In this document: one piece after another, positions 22,604 through 37,607 of the stretch
Layout of the letters: each line of letters begins with the position of its first letter
Position numbering within the stretch: position 1 is the stretch's first letter
Source: Roridomyces roridus
Taxonomy: Eukaryota; Basidiomycota; Agaricomycetes; Agaricales; Mycenaceae
Assembly (NCBI GenBank): GCA_029378245.1
Contig: JARKIF010000007.1
Span: 620,001-684,000, forward strand
DNA length: 64,000 bases
Direction of reading: 5' to 3'
Program-made: the position numbers and the translations under genes
Notes under the pieces: generated by a model
What the model saw: the letters and a program-made list of their open reading frames with translations, nothing else
Told to the model about the DNA's origin: nothing
Database searches by the model: none

Positions 22604-22688
22604 AATTAGAGCGCGGACAAAGAAGTGTCTCGGTCAAATCGGTGTCGTCGGTATAGAATTCGGGCAGCAGTCGTCGGCATGCCCTCAT
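22604..22688. repeat. direct repeat flanking OMT2, upstream copy
   Basis: Second copy of the ~100 bp repeat described at 20493-20597. Both start ATTAGAGCGC and share GGTCAAATCGGTGTCG and GGGCAGCAGT. Confidence 0.6.
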
Positions 22689-22711
22689 CATGTTGTTGTG
22701 CTGGTTGTACT
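22686..22711 (-). pseudogene. O-methyltransferase last-exon scrap
   Basis: The minus strand reads QYNQHNNMM, matching QYNQDINMM of the OMT final exon. Only about 27 bp is left. Its location just past the direct repeat fits a mostly deleted extra copy. Confidence 0.4.
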
Positions 22712-22799
22712 GCGTCGAGTTGAGTTCATGGGTTCACACTGAGAAGTTGAACATAAATTTCACAGCGGGCTGGGTGGTACAAGCTGTGAGGAATACTTA

Positions 22800-23900
22800 A
22801 CCCACCGTAGCTACCGTGTCTACATATCTCTATCCTATGAGTCCCTGTGAATCAACTCTATCTTTGAATCATACTGGATATTCCCGAATCCCGAGTCTCC
22901 TTACTAAGTATTCGCCAATTCTTACTAATTGCCCGAGGCATCGCCGAGGTGCTATGCGGCCAAATAATATCCCAACATATTGGCACGGATCCGGATGAGA
23001 TTTCGGACTATGATGCAGTTCATACGAGTTGAGGACGCTTCAGTTCAGTTGAATAAGGTTTGTGATCAACCGTGGGAATACAGCTCCGTGATACACAATT
23101 CAACCGTGGGAATGTTATCGCGGCTTAATTGTGTTTAAAGGATATATTTACACGAGTCTAATCGGGATGCGCTGCCGCGCTCGCCTCCTGATCCAAACCG
23201 GTGTTTGGTTCACTCCTCCCTCCTCTTGCAGGTGCGGGCCTGGCCACAGCCTCAAGGCCCGCATCGTGCCTTGTCCCTGTTCGAGACAGGGTTGGGAATG
23301 GAGCCCCTTCGATCGTCGGGTTATAACCTGGGACAGTTGAACGGGTGGACATCGATTGCCTCCTCTTCGTGTTCACTGTCCAGGTATGCCAAAGTTCGTC
23401 TTACTGCGTGCTGGTGCTGAGATCGAGTCTAGCCCAGTGCTCGCTTGCGAAGTCGATCTATCCTCGTGAACACCAGCACGCCGTGCCGTGATTAACCTCG
23501 GGTGTTCAACCACGTCGTAAGCCCGTGCGCTGCTTCGTGTCCGTTGTGCTGAGATTATCTAGTGCAACTTCGTTCGTCTCCTAGTGCCGCCGATTCTTGC
23601 GCCGCCGCGCTTTACTCGAGTCTCGAGGCGTCACTAGGTACAATATTTTATTCGTGTTCTTACAGGATCTGAGTCGAGGCGTCACTAGATCCGTGTTCGT
23701 TTTCTCTCGCGCTACCCGCCCTTATTTACAATACCTCTTACCCTAGTTCGGAGTAGCCGTCTTCATCCCTCCCTCCATTCACTTTCCTCTCGCTCTCGTC
23801 GTGTACTCCGTGCCAATATACTCGGGCTCCCATCGGGGAGCTGATTTCCGCCTAAAACACATCTACTTGAGCGTCTCAAGTCCCCTGCCTGAAAGCCGAG
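22800..23900. other. gene-free stretch with repeat remnants
   Basis: Contains dispersed repeat copy 3 (23064-23126, two CCGTGGGAA motifs). Beyond that I see no supported gene. The motif CGAGGCGTCACTAG occurs twice near 23625 and 23675, and the region is rich in short direct repeats. It may be old transposon debris, but no ends or target duplications could be fixed. Confidence 0.4.
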
Positions 23901-23904
23901 CTTT

Positions 23905-25733
23905 CACTTCGGCCAGGACGATTAGACTCAATCAACCCAGCCTCTCCCAACTCTCAGAGTTTGACGAACTCAAACCCGCACGCGGACGCCATCTCGACAA
24001 ACTCGACCAGCGTGCGCTCCTGCCCGTTGACGAGGACCATCATGTTGATGTCTTGGTTGTACTGCCTCACGCGGCCCATGCCCCAGTTTGGGAGTAGCGG
24101 GGAGGGTGCTTGGACGGTGTTATCCGAGCCGGATTCAATTTGCGAGGCGTATTGGAGGACAAACTCGTCTAGGGCATATTCAGATTATCCGTGGTTCGAA
24201 CGTGGTGTAGCCATCAACTCACGCACGAACAGCCGACTCGAGGGCTTGACGGCCTTGCGAATGCCGTCGAGAATCTGCTTACACTGCGCTGTGGGCCAGT
24301 CGTGGAGTACATGCGAAAGCTGCTCCAAGTTATCTATCTTATGCGGTCGACGAGGTGAGAGGACTCACATAATAGATATCACACCCGCCGACGGGCGTCT
24401 CTTTGAAGAAATCGAGCGGTACGTGGTCCACACGCTTCTTCAACAAAGTTTCTAGCTCCTGGTTTTCGGCTAGGTTCTGTTTGCCATGTGTGAACAAAAA
24501 CCCAAAATCGGAGGTAGACGAAACAAACCTTCTTGCCCTCTTCGATAACGCCCGGCAAGTCCTGTAGGACGATTTTGAGATGCGGAAATTCCTTAAGCAG
24601 GTCGATAGTCCGGTGTCCGTATCCGCCTCCGACGTCGCAGACAATGGTATCGGGCGAGACGGTCGACCAAGGGTAGACTACGCGGATCAGTGAGTCTCTT
24701 AGTTCGCAATGGTCCGGACACGCACCTTTGCTAAGCATCCTGTTCCCCGTGACATCGCGAAAGCCAGCCATGCATTGATTGAAACGCTGTCCGCGTTGAG
24801 TGAAAATTCGAGTTCCAAAAACATAATTACTTTAGCTTGCTTCGTCCGTTCCGGCTGTGACGGTGGTCAAATTTGGAACGCAGAATAGAAACTCGACACA
24901 CAAGGCCGTAAAATTCAAAAATCGTGCACCCAAAAGCGCGCTTGAAGGCACTCCCTTCAGGCGTCTGCGACCCCGTCGTCTGTGGGTCGAGCAATGTATC
25001 GTTGAGAGCGAGACACGCTTTGCCAGCCTCGTCGGTCATCTGTCCGACGAGACACGAGACAGGGTCTGTCGAGAGCAACTTGACGCTGAGTCGGTTGTTG
25101 GCAAAGACGTTGGGTTTGACTTTTTTCTTCATACGTTCAGACTCCAAATCGGTGTTTAATTTGAAGAGGGAGACCCACGCCGTTCAGTAAAGACATGACT
25201 CAAGTGTGCACAAAAGCCTCATCACGCGCGCCAGCTTGCCCGCATCGATTCCTGTGAGGGTGGAGAGCTCGTTCACATGCAAGCCTTGTGCCTTGTCGAG
25301 GAGGTGGTCTGCGATTTTGGCGTCCGTGGCGAGGAGTAGGCAGGTGGGTTCTTGGATCTACGACACGGTCAAGGAATTGGTGACCCGAAACACTGGTAGT
25401 ACACGCACACCGTAGCATTTCTGTACGTCCTCAGCACACGTGCAGGATAGTCATGGACTTACGCACGTTAGCGACAACATGCCCCGGGCTTCCAACACTC
25501 CACATCAGCTGCGCGCAGGCAGCATCCAGAATTTGCACCGCCCTCCCAAGCTTCGGTTGCGCCGCCATGGATTCCGGGGTGTCGAATGGCCCGGGGGCGG
25601 TGGACGACAGAGGGGGCAGGGTCTCGCCGGCGCTGGTATAAGCCTCGACGACGCTCTGTACGGCGTCAGAGATTAAGGAGGCGAGGGCAAGGATTTGTGT
25701 GAGGCCAGAGGACGATGTGGGGAGTTCGGACAT
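23905..25733 (-). pseudogene. O-methyltransferase OMT3, probably decayed
   Basis: Exon 1 (25467-25733, MSELPTSSSG...), the IQEPTCLLLATDAKIADHLLDK exon and the SAM-motif exon (VCDVGGGYGHRTIDLL) are all recognisable, as is the HDW exon (VLHDWPTAQCKQIL). Two defects are visible. After RLLCT in exon 2, the codons that should read KHCF/SHVF are out of register (four extra bases), destroying the frame and the donor site. Near the end, the conserved Trp of KLW is TGA (23954-23956), cutting about 17 residues. The splice acceptor before exon 4 is also degraded. It is more diverged from OMT1/2/4 than they are from each other and lies next to the halogenase, so it may be an original cluster OMT now lost. 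Confidence 0.7.
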
Positions 25734-27492
25734 GTTGCTGTGAAGATCCCCAGTGTCGGCATATATAATGAATGGTGCGGCCTGGGCGCGCTCCTGATAC
25801 CGCGCCCAGTGGAGATCTGACGGAAAACCGAACATTTGTTGCGACATGTCAGTTCCTTCGATTCGCGAGGCCCACCCGAGGCGCTGGTCAGCGATTCAGC
25901 ATCCGTGGCGACGAGCAATGAAGGCTACCATAGACACTACGGGCAAACACGGGGCACGTCCTTGACGCACGCCCGCCTGTTCCTTTGTTTAGACAAAGAA
26001 AATGGACTTTCGTGAAGGGCACACCATCTCCGGGTGCGTCGTGCTTTGTCCCCCGTGAGCTATCAGACTAGGAAACGGCCACACAATTTCTCGATGTCTG
26101 GTGCACAGCACAGTACAACGAAGAGGCCGACGCCGCGGCCAAATGACTTTTGGGAGATTGGACTGGAGCACATAGTCTCGGCAATACAGAGGGAGCGGAT
26201 TTCAGTATTTCCGTTCAGAGTACATCAGCCAAGATTCAAGAGCAAGCACTGCGGTGGCCGACAACTGCCTGGGAGACTCCGACATGGACGGTCCCCGTAT
26301 CTCGTCCAGTATGCGCAAAACAAAAGAGCGGAAAGGATCATTTCAAATTGAAACTGAAGTCCAATCTAAACCTGGCAATTGAGGGGCCGTCAGCGCGTCA
26401 GTTTTAGTCTGAGCAAGCCCGATCATCCACGATCCTCCCGGTAAGCCAGCCGGGTAAGCATTACCTACTTGCCTGACCTGCAGTTACATGTTCAAATGGC
26501 GATACGCGCCGGTGCTGTAATAACGTTTTTGGTTTGGTCTCCCCAACTTGAAGGCGGCCGACAAGGAGACGCGTGCGGGGCGCTGGTTCGCCGTCGGTCC
26601 GCGACGATACCGCCATCGGTAGCTACGCCATACGGATTTGCCAAGCGCTGAGGTAGATGGATATGTACCAGTGGAGAATCACAGAGCGGCTTTACGCACT
26701 AGGGAAGATGGCGTAGCGCCCTCTATCAAGAGCGGCCCGTTCCGAAACCCTAAACTCCGATTCCCTGAATGGATCCGCCCAGATGTGAACGCCCGGGTTC
26801 ACGTTACGGCCCGGCGCCCCGAAGTAATCGTCTAGGAAAATGCACGTAATATATCGCAGACTCCATGAACCTGTGGAGTTTGTATATCAGGTAGCCGGAG
26901 GAGCGCAAGCTTGGTCGGGACCAGTGGCACTACCGCCGCGGAGAGTAAGACGTGGGCGGTCAGCGGAGGAGCCAGAAGTTGGAAGGAACCAAATGATTCA
27001 TGTTCCTGCCGGAAAATCCTGAATTACAAGCCAGCAGCACTGAAAGAAATCATACGTGCGAGTCCACTGGAAGGACGATCCAGCTCGCGACGAGCGCCCA
27101 GTTTCTAGATGTGAATCAGCTTTGGCAGCGGCTCGGATGCCGTGTGTGGGTTAATATGGGCGCAGGGTCGCATCGCGGTGCTCCCTGACGTCGGCGCCCA
27201 TGCTACTCAACTTGTCCAGCGGGGTTCGTCCCATAAATATTCCGGGCGCCTGCTAGCCACAACGCGTCGGTGCGGAGAATGGAGTGGCATCAAGGATGAT
27301 TACGAACTGAGATTCGTGGGTTTTCGGCAGGTTTTCGGTCGATAGGAATGCATCGAGCACCGGGACGCCTAGCTATGAAAGTTTGGGACACACCGGCATG
27401 ATCCGATACATTTCTGATCGGAGTTGAAATCGTTAATCGAATTCAAGAGCTCTGGCTCGCATTATTGCGGGGTATCTAACTACATTATTTAT
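25734..27492. other. long gene-free interval
   Basis: About 1.76 kb between the OMT3 start and the halogenase stop. Only short frames (60-105 codons) without motifs or splice support are present. I found no inverted terminal repeats, LTRs or RNA genes. It holds the OMT3 promoter side and the halogenase 3' end. Confidence 0.5.
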
Positions 27493-29517
<2,025 letters not shown>

Positions 29518-30691
29518 ACGGGAAAAAAAGTGAGAGTAGGGTTAGTCACCTCACTGACTGACCACGGCAGTTATAATCAAATGGACGATCTCGGCCCTGG
29601 CTAGGCGAACACCGCGATACAGTATCACTCTGTTGAAAGACATCATTAATCAGAACAACAGGTACAGCAAAGCGCTGTTGCGTAGGGAGACGCCCTGCCC
29701 TGCCGCCCAAGTCCGTAAATTGAGTGAAGTGAATCGGAGCAAGAGTGAAACATACACACCCATCAAACGGCATCCCGCGCCCCCGATTGAGGCAGAGCAT
29801 ACCCACGCTCCATATTGGTTTAACACTTTTTTGGGTTTACCTCCGTGGATGGAAAGCTTACAGGATGTATTCTGTCTTTGGATAGACACTCGAAAACACA
29901 TGGCATGTCGAACACGTCAGATGGGCGGCAGAAATAGTAGTCTCCAGATTTCAATGCGTGATGTTGTTCGCGGCAAGTAGAATCACAGACAATCGAAGAC
30001 GCGCAAATCCGAACTGCGTGATGGCCGTGGTTCGTTTCTATTTCACTGCTGAATCACTGATCAACTAGGTCCGCCGAAATCATTTTAATCCTTACCCCTT
30101 ACCACAAGGTCATCACGCCACGGGCGATGAACAGTTCGACCTGGCGGTGGCATCGCACAGAGAGCGCCCTTAGCCGAGCCGCGAAAACATACGTAGAGAC
30201 GTAGAGGTTTCGGCACTCAATCTTTTGTCATTGTCAACTTGGCGGACGGACATTTGATTCCCCACACCGCCTTCAAACAATGGCATGGGAGATCTTCACG
30301 GATCGACGGAAACGTTCCTCGGCGCTTTTCGCACGGGTAGCAAGAACCCCGAGAGAGAGAGAGATCTATCACGACGCCACGTCCTTGCCACAGGTTCCTG
30401 TAAGGGGCGCTGGTCAACACTTACCCGGGAACGGAGGTTCAGCGGGAACGGCACCATCTCCCTTCGGGTACGTTTGTTTTTCCGCATTGACGGGATGAAA
30501 AGGGATGATCGCATCCTTCGAGGTACACGCGGGAAGAACTGATTGTTGGAGGGTTGCCATAAGATGGATGTGGAAATCTACACGTACATATTATTATCTG
30601 GATTGTACAAACAAGGCCGCGTGGTAGTAACTAAACGCTTTGCAGCGATTCCAAATATTGGCATGCGTCTGCAATGCGTAGGGATAGTTGG
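29518..30691. other. intergenic between PKS and halogenase
   Basis: 1.17 kb between the PKS stop and the halogenase start, which should include the halogenase promoter. Short frames on both strands lack motifs. There is a short GAGAGAGAGAG run near 30351. No transposon or RNA gene is seen. Confidence 0.5.
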
Positions 30692-33600
30692 CTAATCTAA
30701 AACGAGGCTAGTTAGCATATGGGCCCAAGTATCAAGTGACGAAGCGCATACATTAGATGAATGGAACGGCTCAAAGTGATGTCCTGGAATATCGAGGACT
30801 TTGACAGAACAGTGGGCAAGGCTTTGCCACCCTGCGACGGAGGTTTGGGGATCACTACGGTCCGAGAGCCAAGTCGGAATGTCCGGGCATCCTTGAAGGC
30901 TGAAGGGTTTGCTCGAGCGGAGGAGCACTAGCGGTGGGCAGATGCTCGCTGTGGCGTGCGGGACATACTCGGCGATTAAACGCGTGTTGATCGAAAACTG
31001 CCTCTTGATCAAGGTGCTGAGGCCCGAGCGTCTCTCGAGTGCCAATACGTTGTCAATGAGGGAATCGGAGAGAGGGACGTGGTTAATTGGGCTGGGGGAG
31101 TCGATGAGGATGATTCCTTTGACTTGAATGCCACGACTGGAAAGCTGCAAGGCAATCTCATAGGCAACGACGCCGCCAAAAGACCATCCTGAGGAAGACG
31201 TCAGACAAATACGCGTCAACATTGGATGCACGCTTACCTCCTAGTAAGAGAGGACCAGAAGTGGTACTGAGGATATACTTGACATAGGCGGACGCCATAT
31301 CGACCAAGCTACCCCAAGGACGGCTGCTGGTAAACCGAGGATTGTGAATGCCCCAAATGTCGCGGTCGAGGGAGGAGAGACGGTCGTAGTAGTTGACTAG
31401 ACCGCTCCCATCGTGTATGAAGAAGAGGGGAAGACGATCAGAGGTCTCGGAACGTTGGATGAGGGCAGGGACGCTGTCGATGTGAAGGGTCTTGACGATC
31501 CACTCTAGACTTGGGCTGATAGGAGTAATCATCGACTGCTGGGCACCCTCAAGCTTCGCCTCAGAGATGACGATCGCCGGTAAGATCTTCGAGGAGGGGG
31601 ACTTGAGACCTGCGATATACGCCTGAATCGCCTGGGGTGTTGGGTAGTTGGCAAAGAAATCGCTGGGGAGATTGAGCCCAAACTCGGTCTTCAGGGCATG
31701 TAGGGCTTCGATCGTGGTCAGTGAATCAAGGCCCACATTCGCGAGCTCCGTCTCGGGAGTGAGGTTGTTAATGCTGATTTCGAGCACGGAGGACAAAACG
31801 GCGATCACATCCGGCACACCGGTGGACACCAATTCATCGACGTCCGAGAGTTTCTCGTCGATCAGCGTCCGCGGTGTCGCTGTTCCTTCGCTAATGGCAG
31901 TCTTGCCAGGCATCTCCACCTTCGAAGCGACCTCGTTGCAGATGTCAGCGACAGTGGTGCCGAAAGAAAGAGCTCGCGCGTCCAACTCTGCGGTAGGGAA
32001 GGCGGCAGAGAGGGCTGCAAACATCTCAATAGACATCATCGAGTCGATTCCAAGGGCTGCCAAATCGGCGTCAAGGGTAACGGCGGACAGTGGAATGCTG
32101 CACAACTCGGATACGAGTTTCATGACAATACAGTCGATATCTGCTGCAGGCGGTGGAGAGGGACTGGCCGTCCGACTTGCGACCTGCGGCGCCTTGGCCG
32201 GCCGCGGCGCAGACTTGCCTGCCGCCCGACCAAGACTCGCCTTCAAGCCACTGAGGCGTACACGGCGGAAATGTATGCCCTTCAAATGCGCAACAATACG
32301 ACGTGGCTCTGCGACCTGGATCGCATATGCCTCCGCGAGCATGACACTCTGCTCGGGTAGCCAGGCATGGCTGCAATACACCAAGTAGGGCTTGTCGTTG
32401 TCCACGAGGGCTGGAAAGACTTTGACAGCGTCGACCTGGGTGCAGATGTATGCGTCGTTGTGGTCTCCCTGCATGTTGGCGACGAAGCCAGCCACATGCA
32501 GCAGTGTATCCATCCACACCGGGTGCACCACAAACTTCCCACGGTCATAATCGGCTGGTAGCTGGATAGTAGCGCAACCCTCCATACCACTCGCATCCAA
32601 AGTGAGCGACTGAATGGTGTGGTATGGCTTGGCATAGTCGACGACGCGCGGGAAGAGGTACTCGTAGACAGTACGGGTGGAAAAGACCTCGGGTAGCCTA
32701 TCGCCTTGCGGCTGCAGTACGGCGGTGATGCGGCGGGTGAGGACAGGGAGCGTCTGTACAAGCTTTGTCGTCGCGCGGAGGCTGGGCTGATACTTGAATT
32801 CGCCATGCATGTGCACCGATTCATCATCAGACCCGTCGACTCGCGAGCCAACCGAAAACTTGCATTGGTCTGGAGCCATCGCGATCCTGGTAACCACTGT
32901 GCGCGCCACGCTCTCGTCGTACACCAAGGGCTTCTCGAACATTGTCTGGCGGAGCACGACGTGACTGTCGTGATGCACCGTCTCCAGATGGCGACCCCCA
33001 AGCTCTACTCCCGCGAGGACAAGCTCCAGGTAAACTGACGCAGGACACAACGGAGCCCCGCCGACGGTGTGTCCCATAATCGCATCCGCGAGCTGAGTGA
33101 TCGGTGTCTCGAAGACGGCGACAAAGCCATTGTCAACGCTGGGATACTGCACCCATTGATGCAGCAGCGCGTATTGGGCGATGAGATCGCGTTTGGCTTG
33201 AGATTCCTCCACCGGAGCAAGCGCGGCCGTCGGCTCTTTATACGACACCCAATACTTGGTCTTGGCCAGAGGATACGATGGCAGACTGATACACTGGAGG
33301 TCGGGCAGATGCGCAAAGACCGCTCGCCAACCCAGTTCTCCTCCCAGATGCGAACAATACAGAGCAGCCAGAGAACTCATCAGCGTCGCCCACGACCCAT
33401 CTTGCTGCTGCTTCCTCAAAGACGTCAGGAGTATCGCGTCAGAAAGGGAGGGCTGCGCCTTGAGCATCGGTAGACATGTCGAATGCGGCCCGAGTTCAAT
33501 CCAAACGTTCCTATGACTGGCAAAATCGGGCATGTCGAGCAGTGCGCCAAGCCCGCGCTCGAATTGCACAGGCTCCGCGCAGTGGCGCGCAAAGTACGCC

Positions 33601-36600
33601 GCATTGAATACGGAAGTGTCGCCGGGCATTACGACATCGCCGAAAACGTTTGAAACGACGGGGATCAGCGGGGCGCGCACGCGAATACGTTCGGCGAGAA
33701 CAAAGTGAGTAAGGTCATCCAGCAGTGGTGTCATCGCGGGGCTGTGGTAGCCAAAGGGGACAGCAAGCAACAGGCTCTTCACGGCATTATTGTCCAGTTG
33801 AGCCTTGAGCAACTTGAGTTGCGAAATGGGTCCCGAAAGCACTGTGTCGGTAGGGGTATTGCAGCACGCGATTGAGAGGTCCGAGAATGCAGGAGATTCG
33901 CGAAGGGCGTGTTGGACGCCGGAAGAGGGCATGTTCACGGTGAGCATTCCGGTGCTGTCGCGGTCGCACTTTTGCACCATCAGGCGGGCACGGTGAGCAA
34001 CTATCAGCAGCGCGTCTTTCATAGTGAGCACTCCTGCGGCGACGAGAGCTGCATATTCTCCTAGACTGGAAAGAAAATCAATACGTGAAAAAGCGAGCAG
34101 ACCGAGAGGATATATACCTATGCCCGACGACTGCAGCAGGCTTCAAGCCCCAAGACATCCAAAGACGCGCTAATCCACACTCGAGGACGAAGATGGCCGT
34201 CTGGATTGCCTGCACCTCTTCGCCGTCCTCTCCCCTGCCCAAGATAACATCGCGCACTCCACAGAAGCCCGACTTCAAAAGCAATACATCGCACTCATCC
34301 ACACACGCACGAAACACCGCACTGTGCTCGTATAACCCACGCCCCATGCCGCGATAGGCTACACCTTGTCCCGAAAACACGAAAATCACCAAAGATTCGC
34401 CTTCTTGTTTCGCTTTGGTTTGCACAACAGCTGGGGGACTATTGGACAACTTGTCGACCAGTTCCGTCCGGTTCGCTGCTACCACCGCGATACGGTGCGA
34501 GTACATCTGGCGGCGCGCGGTCATCGTGTAGGCAATGTCGGAAAGTGGAATGGGCGCTGAAGCCGGAGAACGCAGCCAGTCGATGTAGGAAAGACGCAGG
34601 TCTTGCAGCGCCGAGGGAGTCTTGGCAGAAAGTCCAAACACGAGCGGCAAGTCTCTGGGAGACGTGGCATTCGAAGAACGGACATACTCCTCGACCACGA
34701 TGGCGGTATTCGACCCAGCTGCCCCAAAGTTGTTGAGCAGCGCTACGCGCGTCATCCCCGGATGGCTGGGTTCCCACTTCCTTCCCTCCTTCTCCGTCAC
34801 GATAACAACATGGTCCTGCTCGAGAGGCGAAATGAGCGGGTTCCGCGTCTCTGGGGAGTAAGAAATCTGCCGCGGTATGTGCTTGTGCCGCAACATGAGA
34901 AGAAGCTTCGCAAGACCAGCGGCACCCGATGCAGCCTCCAAATGCCCTATATTGGCCTTGACGCTGGTGATGTGAAGCGGATTTGCCGCCGCGCGTTTGG
35001 CCGAAAGAACGGAACGAAGACTGGCAACTTCATTTGGGTCTCCCGCTTGCGTCCCCGTCCCATGCGCCTCGACGACATTGACTCGCTCCGGATCTACGCC
35101 CGAGTTCTCCAGCACGCTGCGGAAGAGCGCAGCTTGAGTTGCAGCATGAGGATAGGTGATGCTGTGTGCGAGGCCACTTTGATTGACCTCCACTCCGCGA
35201 ATGACGCCAAGAATGCGATCTCCCTCACCAGCTGCCTCGGCATCCGAGAGCCGCTTGAGCACGAAGAGGGCGCAGCCTTCGGAGCGGGAGTAACCGTCAG
35301 CGGAGGCAGAAAAGGCTTTGCATTGGCCGGTGGGGGACAAAAAATGACCGCGGTCCAGTCCAAGATACATCTGCAGAGATGAGCATTGGATTTGAATCAT
35401 GGGACGGGCACGTACATCGGGGCTTGTGATGATATTGACACCACCAACGAGCGCGGCGTCGCAATCTCCATTCATCAACGCGCGGGCACCTTGATATAGT
35501 GCGATACTGGACGAAGAACACGCGGTGTCCACCACGATAGACGGCCCGCTGAGCTGCATCGCGAACGAAATTCGGCCGCTCAAAAATGCCCTCAGAGTAC
35601 CTAGTCACCATAAGTCGCAAGTCGTGTTAATTGAGAAGAACGCACCGGTGCTGTAGTAGACGTCGATATCGTCCCTCAGATTCTGCACATAATCTCCCGT
35701 CGCAACGCCGACGTAGACTCCAAATCGTTCGGGGTTCCAACTAGGGGTGGCATTGGGGACGTACCCCGCATCTTCGAGGGCTGCCAGAGCGGTCTGCAAA
35801 AGGACGCGTTGCTGAGGGTCCATGCTCTTGGCCTCTCGAGGACTAATCTTGAAGAAAGTGTTGTCGAATTCATCGGCATTGTCCAAAAAATTGCCAGTGT
35901 GTGCCTTCATCCGCCTGGTGGAGTTCTTCGCGTCATTGTAGTCCGAGACCTTGAAGCGATTCTCGGGAATCTAGAGCACGATGAGCAAGAGCCAAGAAGG
36001 AGAGAGCTGACCAACCTCCGAGACGGTGTTGACGCCGTTCTGAAGAATGTCCCAAAGTTGATCCGCTGTCGGCGCTCCCGGCAGATTGGCAGCCATGCCG
36101 ACGATGGCGATCGGCTCTTGCTTTGCCATCTGCCCTCGCGTCGCGTCGACACTGGTAGTCCCCAAAGCACGCTCCGTCGTCTTGCACAATCCTTCTCCTG
36201 GCCCGAAATTGATGAGACGTCCACCAATCCCCTCTCCGCGCATCTGGCCCAGCACCACGTCCCAATTGACTGGCTGCATGAGCAGCATATCCACAACCCT
36301 CTCAATCAACCTAGCGCCCTGTGTATCCGGACCTAGCGCCACGCCCAATGCCGTATCTCGCACCGGGACCCTGAGATCACCGAAATCTGGAAACCCAACT
36401 CTGCGACGGACGAGGTCGTTCAGCACGTCATCACGCGTGTCCGTGAGCACGGGCGCGTGGTAGAGGGCATCGACGGTGGTCTTGTGGGCTACAATTCCCT
36501 TGTTGCGCGCCAACGTTGCCGCAAATGCTGATAGAACATCCGGGCGGCCTGAGACGGTAACGCAGCTGCTGTCGGCAACAGCTGTCATGTAAAGACTCGA

Positions 36601-37264
36601 AGTCTATGGCGGATCAGCTTCCTTTCCCTTCGAAGAGTAGAGAACGATTTACCTTTTGGAAACTCTGCAGAAGCTCCTCTGCCGCCACTCTTCCCATCCC
36701 GAGGACTACGAAGCTCCACGGCGCGTTCTCCTCATCAGACGCGTGTTGTTGCAGACTCTTCGCACGGAACATGCTCGCCCTGACTCCAACCCAGAACGCC
36801 ACCCGGAACCCCTGAACCGCGTGTGCGATGAAACTCCCCAGGTCGCCTGAAGCAGCGACAACGACCGCCGGGAGAATGCCCGACGAGAAGCCCAAGATCC
36901 CAGCACCCCCGACGCGAGTCAACGCATCCGCAAACGGACTCTTCGATCCAGAAGCCTCACTGACGAAGCGGAGGTACCGCAGCGTGTGTACGAGGAAGAG
37001 GGTGGTCCCAGAGAGTATCGGATGGCCCTCGTACTTGTGGTTCAGGAGGAGTGAGTCTGGAGAGTCAAAGTCGCGCCCGTCAATGTCGAGCGAGTCGAGA
37101 GACGTGAGCTCAGCGTGGAATGCCTCGAAACAGGCCCTCAAGAGGCTCCTCCCCTCAGCCTCTTGTGCGTCCTGCAAGGCCTGAGTACGTGCGCGCGCCA
37201 TCGTGGATGCAGAGCTGCCTTGACCAGCGAAGAGAGGGATATCCATGTTGGAAAGGGAGGACAT
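30692..37264 (-). CDS. non-reducing polyketide synthase, orsellinic-acid-synthase type (SAT-KS-AT-PT-ACP-ACP-TE)
   Basis: Seven exons: 36653-37264, 36016-36603, 35646-35970, 35416-35600, 34128-35370, 31238-34075 and 30692-31188, giving 2,095 aa with every junction in phase. Domains in order: SAT (about 1-400, with GFSSG where many fungal SATs have a Cys); KS starting [10 protein letters not shown] with Cys in [13 protein letters not shown] and [12 protein letters not shown] with GHSLG (Ser completed across an intron); PT with His in [11 protein letters not shown] and Asp in [13 protein letters not shown]1 GIDSM; ACP2 GLDSL; TE with GWSFGG, Asp in ILIDSP and His in GHHFEPF. No reducing or methyltransferase domain, so an unreduced, C-unmethylated aromatic acid is expected; basidiomycete enzymes of this architecture make orsellinic acid. 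Start could also be at 37246 or 37330. Confidence 0.93.
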
Positions 37265-37607
37265 GGGCGGGAAGTAAACAAGGAACGAGATAAAGGGAAA
37301 GTAGTTTGCGGAACAGAGTTGCTCAATCACGACTAATATACATCACAGCCGCTCGGGCTGACCTTTGACGCGACGCGTCCTGACTTGTGTGTGTAAAGAC
37401 GGGTAAAGCTGTACACTCATCATTGAATACCAGATCGGGCACCCGATTTCTTCTTCAGATTCGCTTGCTATGTAGCCACTTGAAGGGGAAAGTAACCAAA
37501 GTGAATAACTTATATAGAAAAAACCTAACTACTAAAACAAACATGCCACAGCATCAGAATATTACATCGTACACGTCTCACCAAGGCACCGGGCGCGCAT
37601 CCGTGGC

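Noticed and set aside
23140..23900. Possible solo LTR or SINE (TTCGAGACAGGG resembles a Pol III B box)
   Set aside because: No matching A box, no defined ends and no target duplication could be found. Left as a gene-free stretch.
31648..32388. 246-codon plus-strand frame opposite the PKS PT/ACP region
   Set aside because: Shadow of the long PKS exon. The minus strand carries all domain motifs.
34603..35382. Long plus-strand frame opposite the PKS
   Set aside because: It is the antisense shadow of the KS/AT exon, with no start context or motif.
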